Notes: a model not told the origin generated them from the letters alone. Positions 18,018-27,908 are shown, counted from the first letter of the stretch. The stretch: 64,000 nt of DNA from Snodgrassella sp945267035 (GCF_026535915.1 NZ_JAFNPF010000001.1:992001-1056000); one strand, 5' to 3'. Numbers and translations: made by a program.

Positions 18018-19370
18018 ATGAGTTTATCAGTGATAGACGCAGCACATCATTCGCAGCTGCTCAATTTTGAACGTACGATTTTAGCTAAGCAAGCTCAGAT
18101 TGAAGCTTGGTTTCGTGCGCAATGGCGAAAACATCGTGCTCCTTTTTACGGATCGGTCGATATTCGTAATAGTGGTTACAAGCTTGCCAGTATAGATATG
18201 AATCTTTTTCCGGGGGGATTTAACAATCTGAACCCGAATTTTTTGCCATTGGCATCTATTGCAGCAATAGACGCAGTTGAACGTGCTTGCCCTGAGGCTC
18301 ACTCCGTTTTACTTATTCCCGAAAATCACACCCGCAATACTTTTTATTTACAGAATGTCTATGCTTTATTCTGTATTTTGCGCCACGCAGGTATGCAAGT
18401 GCGCATCGGAACCATTAATCCAGATATCACTGAATCAACAGTTTTTACCACCGCAAATGGCGATCATATCACCCTTGAACCGGTTCAGCGTCAGGGTAAT
18501 CGCCTTTATTTGGCCGATGGTTTTAATCCCTGTTTGATTTTATTAAATAATGATTTATCTGGAGGTGTGCCGGACATATTACACAACCTAGAGCAGGCAT
18601 TGTTACCCCCGTTAAAAGCTGGCTGGACGACACGGCGTAAAAGTACCCATTTTCACGCCTATAATCAAGTGGCTGCAGAATTTGCCCATTTAATCGATAT
18701 TGATGAATGGACCATCAATCCGTTTTATGAAGTGTGTAGCGGAATGGATTTCAGTACCCATGAAGGAGAAAACCATCTGGCTGAGGCGGTAGAAAGAGTA
18801 TTGCAGCGCATACAGCAAAAATATGATCAAATGGGCATAACAGATCGTCCATTTGTAATTGTGAAAGCGGATGCCGGTACCTATGGTATGGGGGTCATGA
18901 CGGTCCATTCCGCAGATGATGTACGAGGTTTAAACCGCAAAAAACGCAACAAAATGGCCAAGATTAAAGAAGGGCTAGCGGTGACAGAAGTGATTGTTCA
19001 AGAAGGTATTTATACCTATGAAACATTGCATAATGCGGTGGCTGAGCCAGTTGTATACATGATGGACCGTTTTGTTATTGGTGGATTTTATCGAGTTCAT
19101 GAGGACAGAGGTCCCGATGAAAACCTAAATGCCGTCGGAATGCATTTTATTCCTTTACAACAGAATATCGCTTCTGTTAATAGTGATATTGTCGGTGAAG
19201 AGGTTAAGAGTAAACGTGTCTTTGAACAGTGGGAAAATCTGGGCATTACCGTTGCAGATAATGCCAATCAGGCAAATGACTGTGAAAATATTCGTTTATA
19301 TGTTTATGGTGTATTGGCTAGATTATCACTGTTAGCGGCTGCGATTGAGCTGGAAAATATGCCAGATTAA
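18018..19370 (+). CDS. gshA: Glutamate-cysteine ligase (proteobacterial type)
   Basis: Catalyses the first step of glutathione synthesis, joining glutamate to cysteine with ATP. The 450-residue protein belongs to the family found in Neisseria, Nitrosomonas and similar bacteria, not to the E. coli GshA family. Recognised by the N-terminal half (SVDIRNSGYKLASIDMNLFP), the ATP-grasp-like VKADAGTYGMGVMTV and the end GVLARLSLLAAAIE. The chosen ATG at 18018 has GAGAGGA seven bases before it; an alternative start 14 codons upstream lacks one. gshB lies two genes downstream, with trpS in between. Confidence 0.9.
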   Translation: MSLSVIDAAHHSQLLNFERTILAKQAQIEAWFRAQWRKHRAPFYGSVDIRNSGYKLASIDMNLFPGGFNNLNPNFLPLASIAAIDAVERACPEAHSVLLIPENHTRNTFYLQNVYALFCILRHAGMQVRIGTINPDITESTVFTTANGDHITLEPVQRQGNRLYLADGFNPCLILLNNDLSGGVPDILHNLEQALLPPLKAGWTTRRKSTHFHAYNQVAAEFAHLIDIDEWTINPFYEVCSGMDFSTHEGENHLAEAVERVLQRIQQKYDQMGITDRPFVIVKADAGTYGMGVMTVHSADDVRGLNRKKRNKMAKIKEGLAVTEVIVQEGIYTYETLHNAVAEPVVYMMDRFVIGGFYRVHEDRGPDENLNAVGMHFIPLQQNIASVNSDIVGEEVKSKRVFEQWENLGITVADNANQANDCENIRLYVYGVLARLSLLAAAIELENMPD

Positions 19371-19456
19371 TTAATTTCATTTTGTATCAACCATTCAAAT
19401 GTTAAGCGAGCTTTAGCTCACTCGATTTCAAATTAATACGAAAAAATATACTAGCA

Positions 19457-20467
19457 ATGAAAAAATTACGTGTTTTAACCGGTGTCACACCGAGTGGTGT
19501 GCCTCATTTAGGTAATTATGTAGGTGCCATTCGTCCAGCCATCCAGGCCAGTTTGAATCCAGAGGTAGAATCGTTTCTGTTTCTATCCGATTATCATGCT
19601 TTAATAAAATGTCATGAGCCAGACAAAGTTCATGCTTCCACGCAAGCCGTTGCCGCTACATGGCTGGCGTGTGGACTAGATCCTGAAAGAACAACCTTCT
19701 ATCGTCAGTCAGATGTGCCAGAAGTGATGGAATTAAACTGGATTTTGACATGTAATACTGCAAAAGGATTGATGAATCGTGCTCATGCTTATAAAGCAGC
19801 AGTGCAGGATAATGCTGAAAAAGGGCAAGAAGATCCTGATCATGGTGTAGAAATGGGATTATTTTGCTATCCCATGTTGATGACGGCAGATATTCTTTTG
19901 TTCAATGCAGATAAAGTGCCCGTTGGGCGAGATCAAATCCAGCACTTAGAAATGGCTCGCGACATTGCCGGAAGATTTAATCATCGATATAAACCTCTAT
20001 TTACCTTGCCTGAGGCCCAAGTTGATGAACAGGTAGAAACCTTACTAGGTTTAGATGGCCGCAAAATGAGCAAGAGTTATGGAAATACCATTCCGCTCTT
20101 TGAGACCGAAAAAAAATTGCAAAAGGCTGTCAACAAAATAGTGACCAACCTAAAAGAACCTGGCGAGCCAAAACAACCCAACGAAAGCCCATTGTTTGAC
20201 ATTTATAAGGCTTTTGCTAGTCAAGAAGAGACTGCCGAATTTACGCAAATGTTGGCGGAAGGGCTGGCGTGGGGTGAAGCTAAAAAAATGCTGGCAGCAA
20301 AAATTAATCTTGAGTTGGCAGACAAACGTGAGCGTTTTGCCGAATTAACCGCACAGCCAGCCATTATCGAAGACATATTGCAGGCTGGGGCAGAAAAAGC
20401 ACGCAGTCAGGCGCAACCGCTGTTGGCTCAAGTGCGCGAAGCGGTGGGTATACGTCCGTTGAAATAA
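19457..20467 (+). CDS. trpS: Tryptophanyl-tRNA synthetase
   Basis: Charges tRNA-Trp with tryptophan; class I synthetase. The 336 residues carry the HIGH-like motif in TPSGVPHLGNYVGAI (residues ~10-24) and the signature KMSKS within GRKMSKSYGNTIPL (around 208). Dimer and tryptophan-binding segments such as PMLMTADILLFNADKVPVGR are present. It lies 87 bases after gshA, and a hairpin follows the stop codon directly. It sits between gshA and gshB, so it may be read from the same transcript. Confidence 0.97.
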   Translation: MKKLRVLTGVTPSGVPHLGNYVGAIRPAIQASLNPEVESFLFLSDYHALIKCHEPDKVHASTQAVAATWLACGLDPERTTFYRQSDVPEVMELNWILTCNTAKGLMNRAHAYKAAVQDNAEKGQEDPDHGVEMGLFCYPMLMTADILLFNADKVPVGRDQIQHLEMARDIAGRFNHRYKPLFTLPEAQVDEQVETLLGLDGRKMSKSYGNTIPLFETEKKLQKAVNKIVTNLKEPGEPKQPNESPLFDIYKAFASQEETAEFTQMLAEGLAWGEAKKMLAAKINLELADKRERFAELTAQPAIIEDILQAGAEKARSQAQPLLAQVREAVGIRPLK

Positions 20468-20471
20468 AAAC

Positions 20472-20493
20472 CTGCCGGTTAAACAGCCGGCAG
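20472..20493 (+). other. Hairpin between trpS and gshB
   Basis: A perfect 7-bp GC-rich stem, CTGCCGG and CCGGCAG, starts 5 bases after the trpS stop. It has no T-run on the plus side (the T-run is on the minus strand), so it may slow or process the transcript rather than end it. Confidence 0.45.
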
Positions 20494-20529
20494 CAAAACA
20501 AACATGTGCTGGATGCGAGGATAACCATT

Positions 20530-21477
20530 ATGAATATATTATTTATTGCAGATCCCTTATCTGAGTTTAAAACATATAAAGACACCACATATGCCATGAT
20601 GCGGGAAATGGCTCATCGCGGCTGGAAATTGCATCACACTTTGGCTGGACAGTTACGTGTAGAAGCAGGCAACGTGATGGCCGATATATGTCCATTTACC
20701 TTTACAGGTGCTAAAGATGCTCATGATCATCAATGGTTTCAGTTATCCTCAGCACAGCAATTGTGTCTCAATACTTTTGATGCAGTCATTATGCGGACTG
20801 ATCCACCGTTTAACATGCAGTATTTATATGCTACTCATTTGCTCACTCTGGCGGAAAAACAGGGTGCACGCGTGTATAACAGCGGTCAGGCAATGCGCGA
20901 TTTCAATGAAAAATTGGCTATTTTGAACTTCGCTGATCTGATCAGTCCTACTATGGTGACTACCCGTGCAGCAGATATCCGCACCTTTCTGAATCAGCAT
21001 CAGGATATTATCATTAAACCGCTTGACGGCATGGGGGGGATGGGCATTTTTCGCTTAACAAAGCAGGATCCCAATATAGGCAGTATTCTGGAAATGTTGA
21101 TGCAGATGGATAACCGCACTATTATGGCACAACGCTACATACCCGAAATTACCCAGGGTGATAAACGAATTTTGGTGATTAATGGTGAAGTGGTGCCTTA
21201 TGCACTGGCCAGAATACCTCAAAGTGGTGAAACCAGAGGAAATCTAGCCGCTGGAGGCAAAGGAGTAGCTCAAGCTTTAACTGAACGTGATCGTCTAATT
21301 GCCCAAACCATTGCTCCAGAATTGATTAAGCGAGGCATTATGCTGGCAGGTCTGGACGTTATTGGCGATTATTTGACTGAAATAAATGTGACTAGTCCAA
21401 CCGGTTTTCAGGAAATCACCCAGCAAACTGATTGTGATGTTGCCGCTCTTTTTGTAGATGCCATCGCTAATGCTTGA
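20530..21477 (+). CDS. gshB: Glutathione synthetase
   Basis: Adds glycine to gamma-glutamylcysteine to complete glutathione; ATP-grasp enzyme. At 315 residues it matches E. coli GshB (316). Seen: MNILFIADPLSEFKTYKDTT at the start, VIMRTDPPFNMQYLYATHLL, the ATP-grasp loop KPLDGMGGMGIFR, and INVTSPTGFQEI near the end, where ligands for metal and ATP lie. The ATG at 20530 has GAGGA 8 bases upstream; the frame is open eight codons further but those lack similarity. With gshA nearby it completes the pathway. Confidence 0.96.
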   Translation: MNILFIADPLSEFKTYKDTTYAMMREMAHRGWKLHHTLAGQLRVEAGNVMADICPFTFTGAKDAHDHQWFQLSSAQQLCLNTFDAVIMRTDPPFNMQYLYATHLLTLAEKQGARVYNSGQAMRDFNEKLAILNFADLISPTMVTTRAADIRTFLNQHQDIIIKPLDGMGGMGIFRLTKQDPNIGSILEMLMQMDNRTIMAQRYIPEITQGDKRILVINGEVVPYALARIPQSGETRGNLAAGGKGVAQALTERDRLIAQTIAPELIKRGIMLAGLDVIGDYLTEINVTSPTGFQEITQQTDCDVAALFVDAIANA

Positions 21478-21533
21478 TCAAAATGTGCTCTCATCATCTT
21501 TAAATGATTGTTATTGACCTTGGGTAGAAACAG

Positions 21534-21935
21534 ATGCAACCAAAAGAAAATCTTTCACAGCAACCGAATAAGCCAGCGACAAAGGGCTTAGCTCATATCT
21601 TCCAATCTTTAAAATATTCTATAGATGGATTAAAAGCCGCTTATTCAGAGTGCTCAATTCGGCAATTACTCATCTTTCATACCATTTTAATGGTATTAAT
21701 CTTTGTTTTGCCTTTTAGCACTAGCGTGCGCATGATATTAGTGATGGCAAGTTTTATTAGTCTGATCGTAGAATTATTTAATACTGCAATTGAAGCGGCG
21801 GTTGATCATACTTCATTAGAACGACATCCGCTTGCAAAACGAGCTAAAGATACAGGTTCATCTGCACAGCTTGTTGCCATCGTATTAATCATTATTTTAT
21901 GGGTAATGGCTCTTTGGCAGCAATTTTTACATTGA
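21534..21935 (+). CDS. dgkA: Diacylglycerol kinase (DgkA type)
   Basis: An inner-membrane lipid kinase that recycles diacylglycerol from lipid-linked envelope synthesis to phosphatidic acid. The 133 residues give a hydrophilic N-terminus, an amphipathic helix (YSIDGLKAAYSECSIRQ) and three membrane segments near 50-65, 70-87 and 112-130. The signature ELFNTAIEAAVD (conserved Glu and Asn for ATP and metal) is intact. It follows gshB after 56 bases and ends the plus-strand group. Confidence 0.93.
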   Translation: MQPKENLSQQPNKPATKGLAHIFQSLKYSIDGLKAAYSECSIRQLLIFHTILMVLIFVLPFSTSVRMILVMASFISLIVELFNTAIEAAVDHTSLERHPLAKRAKDTGSSAQLVAIVLIIILWVMALWQQFLH

Positions 21936-22518
21936 TATTGAATTCATGCACGCCATTTGCAGTGCAAATCATTAACTTGCTTATAGATAATAACCATTCA
22001 TTATTTCAATAATGATTATCCAACAGCGTCTTACATACCCTAAACTGAGGAAAAAGAGCTCAAGCTTTGATCACAGGCTGGTTAACTTTGCTAACTCAAA
22101 TAAAATTATTTATTGTTATTATGACAAAATGCTATTCAACCATCGCTCTAATTTTGTTGCAAAATTCATATTAAATTATCAAAGTAATAGATAAGCATAA
22201 AGATCAATTTGATTAAAAGCTTTCAACTTAAAATTTCAACTAATCATACCGTTGCAGCATTCTTTAAAGAGAAGGCAAACATTGAAAAACATTTGCTCAT
22301 CATTGAGCTAATCAACACAATATAAAATAACTCGATTTACTCTAAAACTCGCAACATTTTTTAAATAGTTACCCAATTTAGCTTCAAATATGGCACCAAA
22401 TGTTCAAAATAAAGTTTTAGATGAATAAAAATGGCTACCATCACGTCTAATATACTTAACGTTATTACATTTAACCGGTATCATATCTGCCTGCCGCTTT
22501 GTTAAGGAACGATTTCGC
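21936..22518. other. Intergenic region dgkA-dapF
   Basis: About 580 AT-rich bases. One 60-codon open frame (22012-22194) has no ribosome site or recognisable content and was not called. The dapF promoter must lie here, but I cannot place it with confidence. Confidence 0.5.
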
Positions 22519-23373
22519 ATGAATAGACTGAAATTTACCAAAATGCATGGCTTGGGTAATGATTTCATGGTTATAGATGGGATTAATCAGAACTTTAATC
22601 CACATGAAGCACCCATCTGTGCTTGGTCACAGCGTCATACTGGCATTGGATTTGATCAATTATTGTTAATTGAATCTGCTCAAACTCCAAAGGCGGATTT
22701 TCGTTATCGTATCTTCAATGCAGATGGTTCTGAAGTGGAACAATGCGGAAATGGTGCCCGATGTTTTGCGCGATTTGTCTATGATAAAGGTTTAACTAAA
22801 AAGCATCAGATTGTCGTAGAGACCGCAGGGGGATTGATTGTTCCATGCCTGAATAATGATGGTTCTGTTACTGTTGATATGGGCATACCACTATTTGCCT
22901 CCGAGCAAATTCCTTATGCAGCGATTGATGCTAAAGATGCAGAGCGTATCACTCACCAACTTGTGGTGGGGGTTGAATCAGTTAGTGTTACTTGCGTGAA
23001 TATGGGCAACCCACATGCTGTCATGTTGGTGCAAGATATCAATCAGGCACCGGTGCATCGTTTAGGTGCCCTGATCGAAACACATGCCCAATTTCCCCAG
23101 CGCGTTAACGTTGGGTTTATGCAGGTGTTACCGCCTAGTCACATTTACTTGCGCGTTTTTGAGCGTGGAGTAGGTGAAACGCAGGCCTGTGGTACCGGTG
23201 CCTGTGCCGCAGTAGTTGCCGGAATCAGTTTAGGTTTACTGGCTGATGATAAACCTGTGAAAGTTGACTTACCGGGTGGTCAGCTATCCATCTCGTGGCA
23301 ACAGCGTCCTGATGCCCACGTAATGATGACAGGTCCGGTACAAACCGTATTTGATGGGGAGATCAATTACTAA
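22519..23373 (+). CDS. dapF: Diaminopimelate epimerase
   Basis: Interconverts LL- and meso-diaminopimelate for lysine and peptidoglycan synthesis, using two cysteines as acid and base. Both are present: Cys76 in EQCGNGARCFARF and Cys224 in TQACGTGACAAVVAG. The start MNRLKFTKMHGLGNDFMVID is typical. Its 284 residues are the usual length. Its stop overlaps the next start (TAATG), coupling it to the DUF484 gene, a common neighbour of dapF in proteobacteria. Confidence 0.97.
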   Translation: MNRLKFTKMHGLGNDFMVIDGINQNFNPHEAPICAWSQRHTGIGFDQLLLIESAQTPKADFRYRIFNADGSEVEQCGNGARCFARFVYDKGLTKKHQIVVETAGGLIVPCLNNDGSVTVDMGIPLFASEQIPYAAIDAKDAERITHQLVVGVESVSVTCVNMGNPHAVMLVQDINQAPVHRLGALIETHAQFPQRVNVGFMQVLPPSHIYLRVFERGVGETQACGTGACAAVVAGISLGLLADDKPVKVDLPGGQLSISWQQRPDAHVMMTGPVQTVFDGEINY

Positions 23374-24026
23374 TGAAAATGACTGAACAAGATGTGTTGG
23401 CTTTTTTACAAGCACAACCTGATTGGTTATGCCAACATGCGGCGGAATTTGGTTTGCGTCCTTCAGAAAGCAAAATTTTATCCTTTCAAAAAGGAAGTAT
23501 GCTGGCACTCAAGCGCAAAACAGAAAAAATGGCCGATCAGCTAGTGCAAATATTGGCGGATGCTGAAACCAACCGAGATTTAATGATGAAATTTATGCGT
23601 TTTCATCAGCGCTTACTGGCTGTTGAAGATATATCTCAATGGTTGGATGCGATCACAAATGGGCTGAGAGATGATTTTTCCTTGCCCCATCATGTCGTGC
23701 GTATTGTGACGAACATACCGGAAAACTGCTCTGTTCCTGCCGAGATAATAGCTGATGCAGAAGTTAAAGCTGCGGCGGCTAAATTGACCAAACCATTATG
23801 CGGGGCATTGCCTGTAGTTGCATTGATGCGTCAATTTGCTGATCAACCTCGGCTTGAAAGCTTTTTACAATTGCCAATACGGTGGCATGATAAAACCATT
23901 GCGGTTCTCATTATTGGGCATGAAAATGACGCACATTTTCAACCGGAACAGTCCACTGAGTGGATAACGATAATGGGTGAAAGTTTAGCCATAATTCTGG
24001 CTCGCTTGTTGAAATTGGCGGATTGA
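23373..24026 (+). CDS. DUF484 family protein
   Basis: A 217-residue cytoplasmic protein of the DUF484 family, with a GAF-like fold and no established function. The N-terminus VLAFLQAQPDWLCQHAAEFG and the following FQKGSMLALKRKTEKMADQL helix (a coiled coil) are characteristic, followed by the GAF-like half from about residue 90. It is translationally coupled to dapF by a one-base overlap, and to the next gene by another. The dapF-DUF484 link is well known in proteobacteria (in gammaproteobacteria it precedes xerC), but here xerC is not next. Confidence 0.85.
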   Translation: MKMTEQDVLAFLQAQPDWLCQHAAEFGLRPSESKILSFQKGSMLALKRKTEKMADQLVQILADAETNRDLMMKFMRFHQRLLAVEDISQWLDAITNGLRDDFSLPHHVVRIVTNIPENCSVPAEIIADAEVKAAAAKLTKPLCGALPVVALMRQFADQPRLESFLQLPIRWHDKTIAVLIIGHENDAHFQPEQSTEWITIMGESLAIILARLLKLAD

Positions 24027-24577
24027 TGGCAAATTTGTTAACTCATAGTATTATTGTTCTATATGCATTTGTATTTATCAGCCAGTGCTTGAAATATCAT
24101 CTTGCGGGCTGGTTATGGCTAAGTAGCCTGTGTTGGCTGATCATTTCAGTGCTGGGCAATATGTTTTTACCAGGATTATCTGGCCTATTTAAACCCACCA
24201 ATCTTTATCTGATCCCTGTTTATATTTTTTTAGCTGCATTATTCTATGGTAATAAGAAAATATTAAATGCGCAGTCATCCTATTTGTCAAATCTTATAGA
24301 CAGTGGGCGATTACAGTATTTGTCATTGATTATTTGGATGGTATTGATTTCCTGTTTAGGACAATGGATGCCTAATTATTCATCTATTATTTTTTATCTG
24401 ATAAAAATAATTTTATGGCAACCTATATTCTGGATTGGTAGTCAATGGATTTTAATGTGGGTATTACATCAAAATCAGCAAACAATAAAACGTCCGCTTA
24501 CTTCACAGGAGTTAGTTTTACTGACAATGCTTTGGCAGTTTTTCTTTGTCTATTTAAGTTTATTAGGTAAAGTATGA
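24026..24577 (+). CDS. Hypothetical inner-membrane protein
   Basis: A 183-residue protein of no family I recognise. About five or six membrane segments are visible (roughly residues 7-23, 26-43, 55-70, 95-112, 120-140 and 160-180), rich in Leu, Ile and Trp. The ATG at 24026 shares a base with the DUF484 stop (TGATG), so it is translationally coupled and likely real. A perfect hairpin terminator lies 118 bases downstream. Context ties it to dapF and DUF484 but gives no clear role. Confidence 0.7.
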   Translation: MANLLTHSIIVLYAFVFISQCLKYHLAGWLWLSSLCWLIISVLGNMFLPGLSGLFKPTNLYLIPVYIFLAALFYGNKKILNAQSSYLSNLIDSGRLQYLSLIIWMVLISCLGQWMPNYSSIIFYLIKIILWQPIFWIGSQWILMWVLHQNQQTIKRPLTSQELVLLTMLWQFFFVYLSLLGKV

Positions 24578-24694
24578 TTTGCATACTAAGAGTAGATTTA
24601 AGTTAAAAGATTTTTTAACCAGGAAAGTGTCTAGCACAGATTTATTGATTTAGGACATATAACTATATTAAATTATCGCCAGATATCCCAAAAC

Positions 24695-24725
24695 AAAAAA
24701 AGCCGAACATTCGTTCGGCTTTTTT
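24695..24725. terminator. Bidirectional terminator
   Basis: A perfect stem GCCGAAC / GTTCGGC with a 4-base loop is flanked by A7 and T6, so it can stop transcription from both convergent neighbours (the membrane protein on plus and the lipoprotein on minus). Confidence 0.92.
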
Positions 24726-24738
24726 AATTAGCTTATGC

Positions 24739-25002
24739 TTAGTGTGAAGCAGCAGATGCTGGAGCTGTTTCAGTAGTGATGGTAGTTTCAGAAGCTGTAA
24801 CAGTAGTAGTAGTTGCAGAAGCTTCAACTGGAGTAGAAGCTGCTGGAGTAGAAGCTTCAACTGGAGTAGTTGTAGCAGAAGCAGCTGGTGCAGAAGCTTC
24901 AGAAGCTGCTGCAGAAGCAGCTGGTGCAGATGGTTTCTCATTATTACAAGCAGCCAAGAACAAAGACATCAGGGCAGCAGCAGCTAATAAAGATTTTTTC
25001 AT
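24739..25002 (-). CDS. Ala/Thr/Ser-rich lipoprotein
   Basis: An 87-residue predicted lipoprotein of unknown function. The signal peptide MKKSLLAAAALMSLFLAAC ends in the lipobox LAAC (Cys19). The mature part is almost entirely Ala, Ser, Thr, Glu, Pro and Val, with short imperfect repeats of the type EASTPAAS and TPVEAS; the underlying DNA is a run of GCTTCWACTGGAGTAG-like words. It is probably disordered and surface or periplasmic. Such low-complexity small lipoproteins occur in Neisseriaceae. It shares the terminator at 24695-24725 and has its own promoter region to the right. Confidence 0.8.
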   Translation of the reverse strand: MKKSLLAAAALMSLFLAACNNEKPSAPAASAAASEASAPAASATTTPVEASTPAASTPVEASATTTTVTASETTITTETAPASAASH

Positions 25003-25946
25003 GATTATGTACCTTAATCTGTATCAAAAAGTATTACTTTAATGACGGAAGTCCAGTTTTGTTCTCCATGCTGCGCGTAAAAAAACGTACAGGGAGTGTG
25101 CAAAACTTGTGCAAATCGAATTATGCCTTGGGTTGCAAAGTATTGCAATGAGGCAATGTTGTATTTTTACTTATCAAAGACCCGGATAAATCATTTTTTA
25201 CATCTAGCTTAAACTGACATTAGGGTGTCGCAACGTCATCAATAATATACATAATTCTTATAAAAGTATGTATAAATGATTGAAATAGATTATTAAAAGA
25301 TAAAATGTGCCAATTATTGAAAGAGAAAAAACACTGTTGCAAAATTTCACACCAAAAGTTGTAAAAGTTGTTTTTTTGCAACAAATTGGTTATTGCTGTA
25401 TCAAATTTGGATCATGAAATCATGATATTTCACCTAGATTCAAACATGATGGCGAAGATAATAAAATATAATTATTTGTTTTATAAAAATATATATCCTC
25501 AAATGGTTTAGTTGATTATATAAGCGACTTTATTGCCGAATAGCAAAATCATCGCTGTTATTTAGCTCAAATTCTATATTCCTCTTCAAATAAAACAAAG
25601 CAGCCATTTTTTTAAAGAGATCATCTTGAGTTATATTTTTGTGCCATGTTAAAAGATTTGAAATTCAGCGCAGATAACGGTGTGATCTCTCTGTGATTAA
25701 GAAAAATGTTTCCCAAGACTTCATTGATACAACCCTATTTGTTAATTTGATTGATCGATTGAATAAAAAAATATTAAATATTAGCTTGAGAAACATTCAG
25801 CTCTATTTTGCGGTCTATGTGAAGATTGAAGCGTAGTATAATTACTGAATTAAAACGAGTCTTTCTTACAATTGCGTCAGATCTATCGGCAGAAAAAAAG
25901 ATCGTTCATTACAGATTTCACAGAATAATATTTTTGGATACAGACC
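25003..25946. other. Long gene-free region lipoprotein-etfD
   Basis: About 940 AT-rich bases between two divergent genes. A 10-bp inverted repeat (TGTTGCAAAA at 25335-25344 and TTTTGCAACA at 25374-25383, 29 bases apart) is the only structure I can point to. There are no open frames of note. Confidence 0.5.
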
Positions 25947-27599
25947 ATGACTCAAAACTCTGAACGTGAGAGTATGCACTATGATGTAGTAATTGTCGGT
26001 GCAGGACCTTCTGGACTAAGTGCGGCCATTCGTTTAAAACAACTAGCCATTACTCAACAGCGTGATCTAAGTGTCTGTATCATTGAGAAGGCTTCAGAAG
26101 TTGGAGCCCATATCTTATCTGGAGCAGTCCTTGATCCTTGTACATTGACCGAACTTATTAGCGATTGGGCGAATAAAAATGCACCGTTACATTGTCCGGT
26201 AGAGGAAGATAAATTACTTTTTCTAACTAAAAAACAAGCTTTTCGTCTTCCCACGCCATCAACATTTCGCAATAAAGGAAATTATATTATTAGTCTTGGT
26301 GTGTTTTGCCGCTGGTTGGCACAACAGGCTGAAGATCTAGGTGTTGAAATTTATCCAGGATTTGCCGCTACAGAAGTGTTATATCATGCGGATGGCTCGG
26401 TACGTGGTATTGCTACTGGTGATATGGGTGTTGAAAAAAATGGACAGCACGGTGCCAATTATCAGCAAGGAATGGAGTTATTGGCTCGGCAAACCATTTT
26501 CGCAGAAGGATGCCGTGGCTCGTTAACCAAAACATTATTGCAGAAATTTGACTTAACCCATAATTGTCAGCCGCAGACCTACGGAATTGGTATCAAAGAG
26601 TTATGGTCCATTGATCCAGCAAAATCTAAACCAGGTAGGGTAATGCACTCGATTGGTTGGCCATTAGATCAGAAAACCTACGGTGGTTCTTTTATGTATC
26701 ACCTCAATGATAATAAAGTGGCCGTGGGAATGGTAATTGGGTTGGATTATCAGAATCCGTATTTATCTCCATACGAAGAATTACAACGTTTTAAAACACA
26801 CCCTGCAATTCGTCGCACCTTAGAAGGGGGGCAGTGCATTGCCTATGGCGCTCGCGCCTTGAGTGAGGGCGGGTTACAAAGCTTGCCGAAACTTTCTTTC
26901 CCAGGAGGTGTGTTGGTAGGAGATAGCGCCGGCTTTCTGAATGTTCCTCGAATTAAAGGCATTCATACCTCCATGAAATCAGGCATGCTGGCTGCCGAGG
27001 CGGTAATGGAGGTCATTGGTTCACAAATAAACGAAGCCACCAACAGCGAAGCAGTGAATTATTCCAGCTTGTTTAGACAAAGTTGGCTGCATGCAGAACT
27101 ACATAAGGTTCGAAATCTGCGTCCTGCTTTCAAATGGGGGCTATTGGGTGGATTAGGATATGGAGCATTAGAAGAATATCTTTTTCGTGGTAAAGCACCA
27201 TGGACTTTACACCATCATGGCACCGATCACGGTTCTTTAAAAAAAGCTCAGCAATGCAAACCTATTGTTTATCCAAAACCTGATGGCAAATTAACTTTTG
27301 ACCGAATGTCATCTGTATATTTAGCTGCGATCAGCTACGATGAAAATCAGCCGGTACATTTAAAACTCAACAAGCCTGAAGTAGCCATAGATATCAATTA
27401 TCATGAGTATGCTAGTCCGGAAACACGGTATTGTCCGGCGGGGGTATACGAAATTGTAGAAGAGGGCGGAAAACCACATTTACAAATCAATGCGCAGAAT
27501 TGTGTTCAATGTAAAACCTGTGATATTAAAGATCCCACCCAAAACATTACTTGGACATGTTCTGAAGGTGGCAGCGGACCCAATTACGCCGAAATGTAA
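25947..27599 (+). CDS. etfD: Electron transfer flavoprotein-ubiquinone oxidoreductase
   Basis: Passes electrons from ETF (for example from fatty-acid or amino-acid dehydrogenases) to the quinone pool at the inner membrane. The 550-residue protein is full length. It has the N-terminal FAD site VIVGAGPSGLSAAIRL, the middle GDSAGFLNVPRIKGIHT, and the C-terminal ferredoxin-like [4Fe-4S] module (CPAGVYEI and NCVQCKTCDIKDP). The etfAB genes are not in this window. The ATG at 25947 starts MTQNSERESMHYD, with the flavin fold beginning about 12 residues later. It appears monocistronic. Confidence 0.95.
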   Translation: MTQNSERESMHYDVVIVGAGPSGLSAAIRLKQLAITQQRDLSVCIIEKASEVGAHILSGAVLDPCTLTELISDWANKNAPLHCPVEEDKLLFLTKKQAFRLPTPSTFRNKGNYIISLGVFCRWLAQQAEDLGVEIYPGFAATEVLYHADGSVRGIATGDMGVEKNGQHGANYQQGMELLARQTIFAEGCRGSLTKTLLQKFDLTHNCQPQTYGIGIKELWSIDPAKSKPGRVMHSIGWPLDQKTYGGSFMYHLNDNKVAVGMVIGLDYQNPYLSPYEELQRFKTHPAIRRTLEGGQCIAYGARALSEGGLQSLPKLSFPGGVLVGDSAGFLNVPRIKGIHTSMKSGMLAAEAVMEVIGSQINEATNSEAVNYSSLFRQSWLHAELHKVRNLRPAFKWGLLGGLGYGALEEYLFRGKAPWTLHHHGTDHGSLKKAQQCKPIVYPKPDGKLTFDRMSSVYLAAISYDENQPVHLKLNKPEVAIDINYHEYASPETRYCPAGVYEIVEEGGKPHLQINAQNCVQCKTCDIKDPTQNITWTCSEGGSGPNYAEM

Positions 27600-27656
27600 C
27601 GGGTCATGCAATTACCAATCATTAATTAACCCTAAATATCATTAAATAAGCGTTAA

Positions 27657-27908
27657 TTAATGTTCTCTTTCGTGAAAAAAAGCGTAAGTGGCGTCGTGAA
27701 AAAGTTCCACTTGAGGATTCTCTTCATATTCCATTTGGGCAACTTCATGATCAAATGCTAAGCGAATTGATTCAGTTGCCAATTCAGCAATATCAGCAGG
27801 AAGCGCGCGTAACAAGCCTTTTAGGGCAGTTGCCAAAACCTTATTTTGCATCAATAAAGCTTCCTGTTGCTCCTCTAGAAATTCTATACGCTGATCAGAT
27901 GAAGTCAT
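27657..27908 (-). CDS. Hypothetical small acidic protein
   Basis: An 83-residue acidic protein of unknown function. Residues 5-35 (RIEFLEEQQEALLMQNKVL) form a likely coiled coil; the middle contains RALPADIAELATESIRL and the end is His/Glu-rich. The ATG at 27908 has AAGGAA upstream on the minus strand; the frame opens 15 codons earlier but without a ribosome site. It diverges from the Gln-rich gene at 28050 and converges on etfD. I do not recognise the family. Confidence 0.65.
   Translation of the reverse strand: MTSSDQRIEFLEEQQEALLMQNKVLATALKGLLRALPADIAELATESIRLAFDHEVAQMEYEENPQVELFHDATYAFFHEREH

Noticed and set aside
20472..20493. Hairpin after trpS as a normal terminator
   Set aside because: The T-run lies on the minus strand, where there is no gene to stop; kept only as an unexplained hairpin.
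22012..22194. 60-codon open frame between dgkA and dapF
   Set aside because: No ribosome site, no family resemblance and a composition like non-coding AT-rich DNA.
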